From the NCBI RefSeq assembly GCF_965138225.1, contig NZ_CBCSAX010000010.1: 64,000 bases of DNA; one strand, given 5' to 3'. The notes under the pieces are model-generated. The model was not told the origin of the DNA. It did not search any database and was given only the letters and a program-made list of their open reading frames with translations. The position numbers were made by a program, and so were the translations under genes. The DNA is from Helicobacter_D ganmani (GTDB lineage: Bacteria > Campylobacterota > Campylobacteria > Campylobacterales > Helicobacteraceae). Below, piece by piece: positions 26,905-34,620 of the stretch; position 1 is the stretch's first letter; each line of letters opens with the position of its first letter.

Positions 26905-27492
26905 ATGCAAACGATTCTGCTACTGAATGGCGGTAAGGCTTTTTGTGAATCCGGCGGCAAACTTAGCGCGGCTTTGCAAGAAGTGGCAAAAGAGACTTTA
27001 GAATCTTTAGGCTTGAATGTGATAGAAACACACATTGATAAAGGTTACGATGAAACCCAAGAAGCTCAAAAGATTCTAAGCTCTGATGTTTTAATTTGGC
27101 AATTTCCGGGCTGGTGGATGGGCGAACCTTGGATTGTTAAAGAATACATTGACAAAGTCTTTATGGCAGGAGCTAAGACAGGTCAATTTTTAATAGGAGA
27201 TGGACGCCACAGAGACAATCCAAACAAAAACTATGGCACAGGCGGCTTACTAAAAAGAAAAAAATATCTGTTTAGCACGACTTGGAATGCTCCGCTCAAC
27301 GCATTTGAAGATAAAAACGAATTTTTTGGAGGAATCGGCATAGACGGAGTAAATTTGCATTTACATAAAGCACACGAATTTGTAGGAATGTCTGCATTAC
27401 CTAGCTTTACTTGCTATGATGTAGTAAAGAATCCTAAAGCAGAACAATATATTGCAGATTATAGGGCACATTTGCGCAAAGTCTTGGGATAA
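26905..27492 (+). CDS. mdaB: MdaB-type NAD(P)H:quinone oxidoreductase
   Basis: 195 residues, flavodoxin-like fold. The FAD-binding segment QFPGWWMGEPWIVKEYIDKVF and GTGGLLKRKKYLFSTTWNAP are typical of MdaB; H. pylori MdaB is about the same length. It carries out two-electron reduction of quinones, protecting against oxidative stress. A strong AAAAGGAG ribosome site precedes the ATG. Divergent from the HxlR regulator, which likely controls it. Confidence 0.92.
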   Translation: MQTILLLNGGKAFCESGGKLSAALQEVAKETLESLGLNVIETHIDKGYDETQEAQKILSSDVLIWQFPGWWMGEPWIVKEYIDKVFMAGAKTGQFLIGDGRHRDNPNKNYGTGGLLKRKKYLFSTTWNAPLNAFEDKNEFFGGIGIDGVNLHLHKAHEFVGMSALPSFTCYDVVKNPKAEQYIADYRAHLRKVLG

Positions 27493-27624
27493 ATCCAAAT
27501 GAGCAAATGTAAGAATCTCAAACGCAGAGGCTTTTAAAAAACTTCCGTAAAAATTGCGGGTGTATTGGCTTTTGGAAGCACACCAAATTGCTTTGCAAGT
27601 TATAATAAAATTAAAGGAGAAAAA

Positions 27625-27987
27625 ATGACAAAAATTAGTGAATACGAAGCGATTATCCAAGTGATACAAACCTACCTAGAAGGCTCAAATCAAGGCAAAA
27701 GTGAAATTGCTAAACAAGCCTTTGCCAAAGATGCCATTATGCAAGGCACAAACAAAGATGGTAGCCTAGTGAGTGGAAGTATAGAGAATCTCTACAAAGT
27801 GCTTGATGAAAGTGGAGAGGCAAAAGACACAAAATCTCGCATTGATGTGCTTTATGTTGATGAGAGTATCGCGAGTGTTCGGGTGATAATAGAAAATTGG
27901 CATGGATTAAACTTCACAGATTTACACCAGCTTTTTAAGAGCAATGGCAAATGGAAAATCGTCGCAAAGGCGTATCATACATATTAG
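27625..27987 (+). CDS. NTF2/SnoaL-like small protein
   Basis: 120 residues from the ATG at 27625, chosen because AAAGGAG lies eight bases upstream; an upstream in-frame codon at 27565 has no such site. The pattern of long N-terminal helices, then FAKDAIMQGTN, a helical GSIENLYKVLD segment and antiparallel strands ending LFKSNGKWKIVAKAYH is that of the nuclear-transport-factor-2 / SnoaL / DUF4440 fold, which includes dehydratases, isomerases and non-enzymes. It is 132 bases after mdaB and may share its regulation. Function unknown. Confidence 0.75.
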   Translation: MTKISEYEAIIQVIQTYLEGSNQGKSEIAKQAFAKDAIMQGTNKDGSLVSGSIENLYKVLDESGEAKDTKSRIDVLYVDESIASVRVIIENWHGLNFTDLHQLFKSNGKWKIVAKAYHTY

Positions 27988-28490
27988 ACAATCTTGAGCA
28001 AGATTTAAGCGTGAGCTACAAAGAATTGCAGGTTCTTGAAGCTCACAAAATTTATCAATTGACTTCAAACAAATCTCTTTGTTTTAAATATTTCTTCATC
28101 AGCCTTATTGCCCAATCATAATAGCTTGCAATCCTGCTAACACAATAGATTCCAAGACTTGTAGTTCCACACCAAGGATAATACTTTTGATAAAATTGAT
28201 TATCTAAAGTAGTCATATCATTTTTGTAATTCCTAATTAATTCTAGTTCAATCATAAGTTTATCATTTTAAGTTTTCCTCTCTATACTCATCTTTCTCAT
28301 TTTACCTAATAAGATACTAAACAAATGAAATGGTTATCACAAAAGTGTAATTAAACAATCCCTGCCGCACTTTTTATCCATTTTTCATTGTGTTTATCAT
28401 AACACTTATTCTATAACTATATTAATTTTATATATTTCATTATATGAGGACAAATAATTCTATGCTTTGGTTTAGAAAGTAGTTCATCTC
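27988..28490. other. AT-rich spacer next to the restriction-modification island
   Basis: About 500 bases between the NTF2-like gene and the methyltransferase. It is clearly more AT-rich than the flanks from about 28250 to 28470 and holds only a weak 66-codon frame (28055-28255). I see no tRNA, terminator with a good U-tract, or integrase remnant. Confidence 0.5.
28055..28255 (-). CDS. Small hypothetical protein, doubtful
   Basis: 66 residues, rich in Tyr and Leu, with a Trp-Cys segment (YYPWCGTTSLG) in the middle. No family recognised and no clear ribosome binding site in front of the ATG. It may be a degraded fragment left at the edge of the restriction-modification island, or not translated at all. 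Confidence 0.25.
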   Translation of the reverse strand: MIELELIRNYKNDMTTLDNQFYQKYYPWCGTTSLGIYCVSRIASYYDWAIRLMKKYLKQRDLFEVN

Positions 28491-28577
28491 TCACTCCCAC
28501 TCAATCGTGCCCGGTGGTTTGCTTGTGATATCATACACCACGCGGTTAACACCCTCTACTTCATTGACGATTCTATT
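28491..28577. repeat. Distal copy of the guaA 3' end (island boundary)
   Basis: Direct repeat of 30380-30466: by my hand alignment 72 of 87 bases match, starting at the stop codon. Only two of 28 encoded residues differ, so most changes are synonymous. Similarity fades after Phe-Leu-Glu. The second copy lies 1.9 kb away, so the repeats bracket the restriction-modification genes. Confidence 0.85.
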
Positions 28578-29783
28578 GTTTGTAAATTCTAAAAAGTTAG
28601 AATCTAGCATTGCATTTTCTAGACTTCGTTGTGAAAACAAAAATCGCCCATCGCATACAAATCCAAGCTCCTCCCAATCCACATTATTAAGCTTTTCGCA
28701 TAACATTTTCAACATTATAGAATCTACCTCAAACTTTGGAAAAACTGCTAAAACAGAACCATCATAAACATTACATGAATGCAAGAAAAAAGGCTCCTTG
28801 TTGCGCGTTTTAGTATTAACATAGATTCTAGGATTCTCACTTTTATAATAGTCTCTGCCCCATTCCCACCAATTGCTTTCATTAAATTTTTTAATCCTCC
28901 GCTTTAAAAGTTGTTCTTTAAAATCTTGCAAATACGCACAATCCTTACCATAGATTCCATAAATCATTTTTCTCGTTTTGCCACTTTTAGCACTTTGTGA
29001 GCAAACAAAATCCATATTACCCCATTTTTCATTCGCAAAGATAGAATCCGCTCCACTCACTGCTCCAACCTTGACAAAAAACAAACCTTTAAAAGGAATT
29101 GTATAGGCTTTTTTGGTAAAAAATAGCTGTCCATTTATGCAAGAAAATTCTCTTAAGCACTGCGTCTCACGGGTAAAATTATCCTTTTCAAAGCGCCAAA
29201 TCGCACAATTTGGCTGGACATTGTCAAAAATTTTTTTATCGCCCAAATCAATAAAATGCGTGATACTGCCTTGATGAAACAAAAATTCATTTAAGCGCGC
29301 ACTTGAGGTTGATTTTAAAAAGTCTCGTGGTGTAATAAAAATCAACTCTCCTCCATCTTGCAAGTGCAAAATACACTTATAGATGAAAAAAAGATAGAGA
29401 TTTGAGCGAGAATCAAAAAGTTTAGAATAAGGCTTAAGAAGCGTTTTTGTAGATGTGGCAATGTCTTGGTAACGCACATAGGGTGGATTCCCAATAATGC
29501 AATCAAATTTTTCATTGACAGGATAAGCAAAAAAATCTTCCCGCAAAACTGCTTTATCACAAATTACACTAGAATCTAGCTCAATACCTACTTTATTTTT
29601 AGGTAGATTTTGGAAAAATACCCCATTGCCACAACTTGGCTCTAAGAATCTGGGATTAGAAAGCCTCTTTGTGCTTTGGATAAGGGCTAACATATCACTT
29701 ACAATATGCGGTGGAGTAAAAACTTGTCCCAAATTTACTACATCAAGATTCATAAAAATATGTCCTAAAATGCAAATAAGCAT
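28491..29783 (-). CDS. Type II N6-adenine DNA methyltransferase with a GuaA-derived C-terminal tail
   Basis: 430 residues; Met11 (29753) is the more likely start because it reduces the overlap with the upstream endonuclease gene. FTPPHIVSDML, the AdoMet motif EPSCGNG (48-54) and the catalytic NPPY (99-102) place it in the gamma/TaqI-Eco57I-like adenine methyltransferases. A DNA-recognition domain follows. Residues 396-430 are not methyltransferase sequence: from the Phe-Leu-Glu at 397-399 onward they match the last 34 residues of GuaA, whose gene ends at 30380, and the last 18 residues are identical. The frame therefore runs into a duplicated guaA 3' end. Partner: the EcoRV-like endonuclease gene at 29743. 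Confidence 0.9.
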   Translation of the reverse strand: MLICILGHIFMNLDVVNLGQVFTPPHIVSDMLALIQSTKRLSNPRFLEPSCGNGVFFQNLPKNKVGIELDSSVICDKAVLREDFFAYPVNEKFDCIIGNPPYVRYQDIATSTKTLLKPYSKLFDSRSNLYLFFIYKCILHLQDGGELIFITPRDFLKSTSSARLNEFLFHQGSITHFIDLGDKKIFDNVQPNCAIWRFEKDNFTRETQCLREFSCINGQLFFTKKAYTIPFKGLFFVKVGAVSGADSIFANEKWGNMDFVCSQSAKSGKTRKMIYGIYGKDCAYLQDFKEQLLKRRIKKFNESNWWEWGRDYYKSENPRIYVNTKTRNKEPFFLHSCNVYDGSVLAVFPKFEVDSIMLKMLCEKLNNVDWEELGFVCDGRFLFSQRSLENAMLDSNFLEFTNNRIVNEVEGVNRVVYDITSKPPGTIEWE

Positions 29784-30372
29784 CAGCCCGAAGCTTTAAA
29801 GATTCCTCAAAAGTTCCAAGCAAAAAGGCTTTTGCACTTTCAAAATCTCTATTTATCAGTTTGCGATTATTGTCCCATTTTGCTTGAAAGGGGAGATTAT
29901 TACCACTTGGCAAAATAGATTCTAAACTTTTGAGCGAAGTAGCAAATACATCGCTAGGAGTATCTTTATTTACTATTAAAAAATAATAATCTTTGCTATT
30001 TGATTCTAAGTTCTCACTCAAAGTTTTAAAATACACTTCCCAGCTTACGCCATTATTAAAAGGTGGAATTTTGCCTGTTAAAGCGTAATAGATTCCAAGT
30101 TTGCAGTTGAGATTATCGGCTGTTTTTGTTGTGCTAACTTTAATATTTACAGGATAAAACACATCATTTTCATAAAAGCTAAAATCTATCCAATCACGCA
30201 TATTTGGGCGGTTTATAGTAAAATTTGCTTCTAAAAGTCTAAAGATTTCATCTTCATTAAAAGCTGAATTTATCCGCCCATCGCGACTTTGACTACTTAA
30301 TTGTAAGTTCTGTTTTCTCAAAAAATCTACCATTTTATTTATATAGATTGGGCAATGTAGTTTTATTTTCAC
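29743..30372 (-). CDS. Putative type II restriction endonuclease, EcoRV-like fold
   Basis: 209 residues. The segment around residues 58-90 reads RDWIDF...FYPVNIKVSTT, then LGIYYALTG and WEVYF, and the C-terminus has KLRADAYLHFRTYF; this resembles the EcoRV family (about 245 residues), where Asp74, Asp90 and Lys92 are catalytic. Here Asp60, position 76 and Lys78 have the same 16/2 spacing, but position 76 is Asn. Whether another acid substitutes (Asp63 is close) cannot be told. It overlaps the methyltransferase gene and starts seven bases from the guaA stop. Recognition sequence unknown. Confidence 0.7.
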   Translation of the reverse strand: MKIKLHCPIYINKMVDFLRKQNLQLSSQSRDGRINSAFNEDEIFRLLEANFTINRPNMRDWIDFSFYENDVFYPVNIKVSTTKTADNLNCKLGIYYALTGKIPPFNNGVSWEVYFKTLSENLESNSKDYYFLIVNKDTPSDVFATSLKSLESILPSGNNLPFQAKWDNNRKLINRDFESAKAFLLGTFEESLKLRADAYLHFRTYFYES

Positions 30373-30379
30373 TCATTTC

Positions 30380-30466
30380 CTACTCCCATTCAATCGTGCC
30401 CGGAGGTTTGCTCGTGATGTCATAGACGACACGATTAATGCCCTCTACTTCGTTGATGATTCGATT
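30380..30466. repeat. guaA 3' end, proximal copy of the direct repeat
   Basis: The genuine 3' end of guaA, encoding the conserved C-terminus of GMP synthase (VVYDITSKPPGTIEWE). It pairs with the copy at 28491-28577. The 3' end of guaA is a known integration target for mobile islands in other bacteria. Confidence 0.85.
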
Positions 30467-33400
30467 ACTCACAGATTCTAAAAAATCGTGAGGTAAATGC
30501 GCAAAAGTTGCAGTCATTCCGTCAATCGCTTCCACCGCTCGCACACAAATCGTATTATCATAAGTGCGATTATCGCCCATTACACCCACGCTCCGCACAT
30601 TGAGCAGCACACAAAACGCCTGCCATACTTTATCATAATAGCCTTGTTTATGTAGCTCGTCTATAAAGATAGAATCCGCCTCACGCAGCAAATCCAAATC
30701 CGCCTTATTCACCTCTCCCATAATGCGTATGGCAAGCCCGGGTCCCGGGAATGGGTGGCGCATTAGCATAGATTCAGGCATTCCTAGCTCTCGCCCTAAC
30801 GCCCTCACTTCATCTTTAAATAGCTCTCGTAATGGCTCAATCAGCTCAAACTTCATCCACTCCGGCAGTCCGCCGACATTATGGTGGCTTTTTATCGTCT
30901 TAGATGGACCTTTGACGCTCACAGATTCTATCACATCAGGGTAAAGTGTGCCTTGCGCGAGGAACTTTATCTCGCCTTTTGTATTATGCTTTTTCGCCTC
31001 TTTTTCAAAGACTTCAATGAAGGTCTCGCCGATAATTTTACGCTTAATCTCGGGGTCAAGCACACCCTTAAGGCGGCTTAAAAATAACTCACTTGCGTCC
31101 GCAGTAATCAGTGGCACTTTGAGGTTTTCTTTAAACATTTTCTCCACTGCCTCTCTCTCACCCTTGCGCAAAAGTCCGGTATCCACAAACACCGGAATCA
31201 GATTCTCCCCAATGGCACGATAAAGCAACGCTGCAACGACACTAGAATCTACCCCCCCACTCACCGCACACAACACTTTACTCGTTGTCTCTTTGGTGAT
31301 TTTAAGAGAGTTTGCTACCCCACTTCTGTCATTACCCTCAAGGTAACTCCCTCGTGTCGCACCTTCACAACTCTTAAAATCCCTCAAAGATACTGCCGAA
31401 CCTGAATCTGCACTAGATTCTAAATGACTTTGCCCTTTAGTGTCGCTAGATTCTGTATGTTGAGAATCCACAATTCTAGTATTTTGCAAGTGTGGGTTTG
31501 TGGCTTTGCCACTGCACGCAGTATGGCTGTGTAAGTTTTTTGGATTTTTTGTAAGGTTAGCGGATTTAGCGTCCGTGCCTTGCGAAAAATCCAAAACCTT
31601 ATCGCATTGCATACCCAAAGACGAATTGCGCTTAAAGCACGAGGTAAGGTGGTCATTTACAATCCCCACCGCCTGCATAAACGCATATACAATCGTGCTG
31701 CCTACGAATTTAAATCCACGCTTTTTTAAATCCTTGCTAATTGTATCGGATAATGGCGTAGTAGCGGGTAAATCTGCAATACTCTCAAAGGTATTGATAA
31801 TGGGCTTATGATTGACAAAGCCCCAAATATATTTATCAAAGCTCCCAAACTCTCTTTGCACAGCCAAAAATGCCTTAGCATTGATAATCGCTGCTTCTAT
31901 TTTGGCACGATTCCTAATAATCCCCTCATTGTGCATTAAAGATTCTATTTTACTTTCATCATAAGTGATGATTTTATGATAATCAAAGTCATCAAACGCT
32001 GCCCTAAAATGCTCACGCTTTTTAAGGATTGTAATCCAAGAAAGTCCCGCTTGAAAACCCTCTAGCAAAAGGAACTCAAAAAGCTTCTTATCCTCGTGGA
32101 GTGGCACACCCCATTCGTTATCGTGATAGTCCTCATAGAGCTTACGCGCCGCCTCGTCCTTATCGGTAGCCCAAGCGCAACGCACCCTCTCACTCGCTCC
32201 CTCAAGCCCCAAAGACTTTTGCAAACTCTCACGCGCAATATTTAGCGGGATAAGCTCGGGTGAAAATGCACCTGCACTCCCTGCGGGGATAGCCTTTTTC
32301 CCTGTTTTTGCAAACCCCAAAGCCTGATAGAATCCTAAAGCCCACTCAAGACTATTAACCTTTATCACTTCAAATGCACTTAAATATCGCAAAAAAGCCT
32401 CTGTTAGCAGTGCTTTACCCACACCTTTTTTAAAGGCACTTGAAGCGACAAAAAGCATTGTAATTTCATTTTTTTCTATCTCAATAAAACCTAACCATTC
32501 TTCATTTTTTTGCGCTATAAGTAAATTTTTAGAAGCTGAAATACCCTCCTTGATTTCCTCTCTCATACCCGCAATTTCTTTTTCGCTTAAATCTTTATGG
32601 GTAGCCCTTGCACCTTCCTCCCAGATTTTAACAAGTCTCTCTATGGTTTGTGCTTTGCCGATGTGCTTAAAGGCTTCTTGAATCTGTATAAAACTCATAG
32701 GATTTTCACAATGTGCCTTGCTTCCATAAACAATATGGCACAATTTTTCAATCTCATTTTGTGCAAAATTCCGCATATTCCAAGATGTATTTGCACCACA
32801 AATCCCTACTGCAAAGTTTTGCAACATTTGCCCACCACATTCACTATGCACAACTTCAGGGTGAAACTGCAGGGCATAAATCTTGCGCTTATAATCCGCA
32901 ATCGCGCAATAATGCGTATTTCCAGACTTTGCAAGCTCTCTAAATCCTTGCGGGATAGATTCTACCTTGTCCGCGTGGCTCATCCACACGATAGAATCTT
33001 GCTTCACGCCTTTAAAAAGTGAGCAAGATTTAAAACCTTGCGTGGCGCTATTTTCTAATTCTTGCCATACTTTTTTTTCAAGCCTAAAGACAAAATGACT
33101 GATTTTTTTGCCCTTATAGGGTTTAGGATATTCCCCCACTTTTTGCATTCCAAGTCTTTTTGCTACCTTGATTGAAGCGGTATTATCCTCTTTGATGAGA
33201 CAATACACTTCCTCTAATCCTAGAGTTTCAAACCCATATTTTACACACATTCTAGCCACTTCGCTTCCATAGCCTTTGCCCCAAAAATCGCGGTGCAAAA
33301 GATAGCCGATTTCTACAATTTTTTGAGTTTTGCCCTTTAGACTTATCTCCGTATGATTTAGCCCCGCATTGCCAATAATTGCGCCGCTTTGCTTCTCTAT

Positions 33401-34522
33401 AATCGCCCAGATTCCAAAGCCATATTGTTGATAATGCGCTAATTGCTTATCCAGCCATTCTTGGCTCTGCTTTTTGCTAAAGCCCTGCCCCCACGCATAC
33501 ATTGTTTCCTTATCGCTCACAATTTTATGCAACGCCGCAAAATCTGCCTGCGTGTAAGGGCGCAAAAAGACGTGCTCACTCTCGCACACAAAAGCATTTG
33601 CCACAGAATCGCTAGTTTCTCTTTCAAGTGCTTTTTTTAATATCGCTTTGCTCACCTTTAAATGCACGATGGGGAAGTCTCTCCCTGCGGAATCTTTTTC
33701 GCTCATTCCTACTTTTTCAAAGCCCAAAGACTTATAAAATGCCAAACCTTGCGTATTTTGCTCGTTGCAATCTACTAAAATGCAAGGATAGTCTTTCAAA
33801 TATTGCTCTAATGCTTCTTTGAGCAGTGCTTTGCCTATACCTTTTCTAAAGACACTTGATGCGACAAAAAGCATTTCAATCTTATTGTTTTCCACACCGA
33901 TAAAGCCCAAAAAGTCCTTTTTATCTGTCGCAGTGATGATGTTTTGGGAGCTTTGCAATGCCGCTTTGACTTCTAGCCTAATCTCTGCAATGTGTTGCTT
34001 AGTTAAAAAAATATGGCTTGCTTGCACAGAATCTTCCCATAAATCAAGCAGGGCTGTGAGCATTTGAGGAAACTTGCGATGAGAAAAAATATCAAAAGAG
34101 AGCGTCATCGGTGCTTGTATGCTTTGAGAAGCACCTTGAAATGCGAAACAAGATGAATCTTTAGAATCTTGAGAGGATTCCATAATCTCTAGCACCGCCT
34201 TGCCAAATTCTTGTGCGTCCGCCTTGATGACGCGTCCGCCAAAATGTTGGGCGATGAGCTGCATACCATAACAGATGCCAAGAATGGGAATCCCAAGCTT
34301 GAAAATCGCACTATCGGGCTTGTAAGCGTCTTTTTCATACACGCTTGCAGGTCCGCCACTTAGGATAATGCCTTTAGGATTTTTGCTCTTAATAGAATCT
34401 AGTTTTTCAAAGTAAGGGACAATCTCGGTATAAACGCCATATTCACGCAGTCGCCTTGCGATGAGCTGTGTGTATTGAGAGCCAAAATCTAGCACTAAAA
34501 TTTGGACATTGTTTGTTTGCAT
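30380..34522 (-). CDS. guaA: GMP synthase with nested acetyltransferase and 3-methyladenine glycosylase I domains
   Basis: 1380 residues in one uninterrupted frame; ordinary GuaA has about 510. Domains: glutaminase part 1 (1-112, nucleophile Cys84 in GICYGMQ); GNAT acetyltransferase 1 (about 138-290); RimJ/RimL-like GNAT 2 (about 317-482); glutaminase part 2 (500-594, His554 and Glu556 in QFHPEV); GNAT 3 (about 612-762), similar to GNAT 1; DNA-3-methyladenine glycosylase I, Tag (about 778-965, zinc ligands Cys782, His800, His958 and Cys962, active Glu821); Ser/Thr/His-rich linker (966-1080); ATP-pyrophosphatase (loop SGGVDSS 1088-1094) and dimerisation domain to 1380. All GuaA and Tag active residues I can check are kept, so each unit may be active. 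I recall a 1375-residue GuaA in H. hepaticus, so the fusion is probably a Helicobacter lineage trait. Confidence 0.93.
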   Translation of the reverse strand: MQTNNVQILVLDFGSQYTQLIARRLREYGVYTEIVPYFEKLDSIKSKNPKGIILSGGPASVYEKDAYKPDSAIFKLGIPILGICYGMQLIAQHFGGRVIKADAQEFGKAVLEIMESSQDSKDSSCFAFQGASQSIQAPMTLSFDIFSHRKFPQMLTALLDLWEDSVQASHIFLTKQHIAEIRLEVKAALQSSQNIITATDKKDFLGFIGVENNKIEMLFVASSVFRKGIGKALLKEALEQYLKDYPCILVDCNEQNTQGLAFYKSLGFEKVGMSEKDSAGRDFPIVHLKVSKAILKKALERETSDSVANAFVCESEHVFLRPYTQADFAALHKIVSDKETMYAWGQGFSKKQSQEWLDKQLAHYQQYGFGIWAIIEKQSGAIIGNAGLNHTEISLKGKTQKIVEIGYLLHRDFWGKGYGSEVARMCVKYGFETLGLEEVYCLIKEDNTASIKVAKRLGMQKVGEYPKPYKGKKISHFVFRLEKKVWQELENSATQGFKSCSLFKGVKQDSIVWMSHADKVESIPQGFRELAKSGNTHYCAIADYKRKIYALQFHPEVVHSECGGQMLQNFAVGICGANTSWNMRNFAQNEIEKLCHIVYGSKAHCENPMSFIQIQEAFKHIGKAQTIERLVKIWEEGARATHKDLSEKEIAGMREEIKEGISASKNLLIAQKNEEWLGFIEIEKNEITMLFVASSAFKKGVGKALLTEAFLRYLSAFEVIKVNSLEWALGFYQALGFAKTGKKAIPAGSAGAFSPELIPLNIARESLQKSLGLEGASERVRCAWATDKDEAARKLYEDYHDNEWGVPLHEDKKLFEFLLLEGFQAGLSWITILKKREHFRAAFDDFDYHKIITYDESKIESLMHNEGIIRNRAKIEAAIINAKAFLAVQREFGSFDKYIWGFVNHKPIINTFESIADLPATTPLSDTISKDLKKRGFKFVGSTIVYAFMQAVGIVNDHLTSCFKRNSSLGMQCDKVLDFSQGTDAKSANLTKNPKNLHSHTACSGKATNPHLQNTRIVDSQHTESSDTKGQSHLESSADSGSAVSLRDFKSCEGATRGSYLEGNDRSGVANSLKITKETTSKVLCAVSGGVDSSVVAALLYRAIGENLIPVFVDTGLLRKGEREAVEKMFKENLKVPLITADASELFLSRLKGVLDPEIKRKIIGETFIEVFEKEAKKHNTKGEIKFLAQGTLYPDVIESVSVKGPSKTIKSHHNVGGLPEWMKFELIEPLRELFKDEVRALGRELGMPESMLMRHPFPGPGLAIRIMGEVNKADLDLLREADSIFIDELHKQGYYDKVWQAFCVLLNVRSVGVMGDNRTYDNTICVRAVEAIDGMTATFAHLPHDFLESVSNRIINEVEGINRVVYDITSKPPGTIEWE

Positions 34523-34561
34523 AAAGAATCCTTAAAAGTTATGGAATTTACATTTGTTAAT

Positions 34562-34584
34562 TTTTAGCGCAATCTTAGCTAAAA
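34562..34584. promoter_or_regulatory. Inverted repeat between the DASS gene and guaA
   Basis: TTTTAGC and GCTAAAA, perfect 7-base arms around a 9-base spacer, about 40 bases upstream of the guaA ATG. It could be an operator or a weak terminator of the upstream gene; there is no U-tract, so an operator is slightly favoured. Confidence 0.3.
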
Positions 34585-34620
34585 GTTGCTTTTTTCAAGA
34601 TTACAAGAAAGGAGTTTTCC

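Noticed and set aside
28491..30372. Integrative element with its own integrase
   Set aside because: Only two genes lie between the guaA repeats and neither resembles a recombinase.
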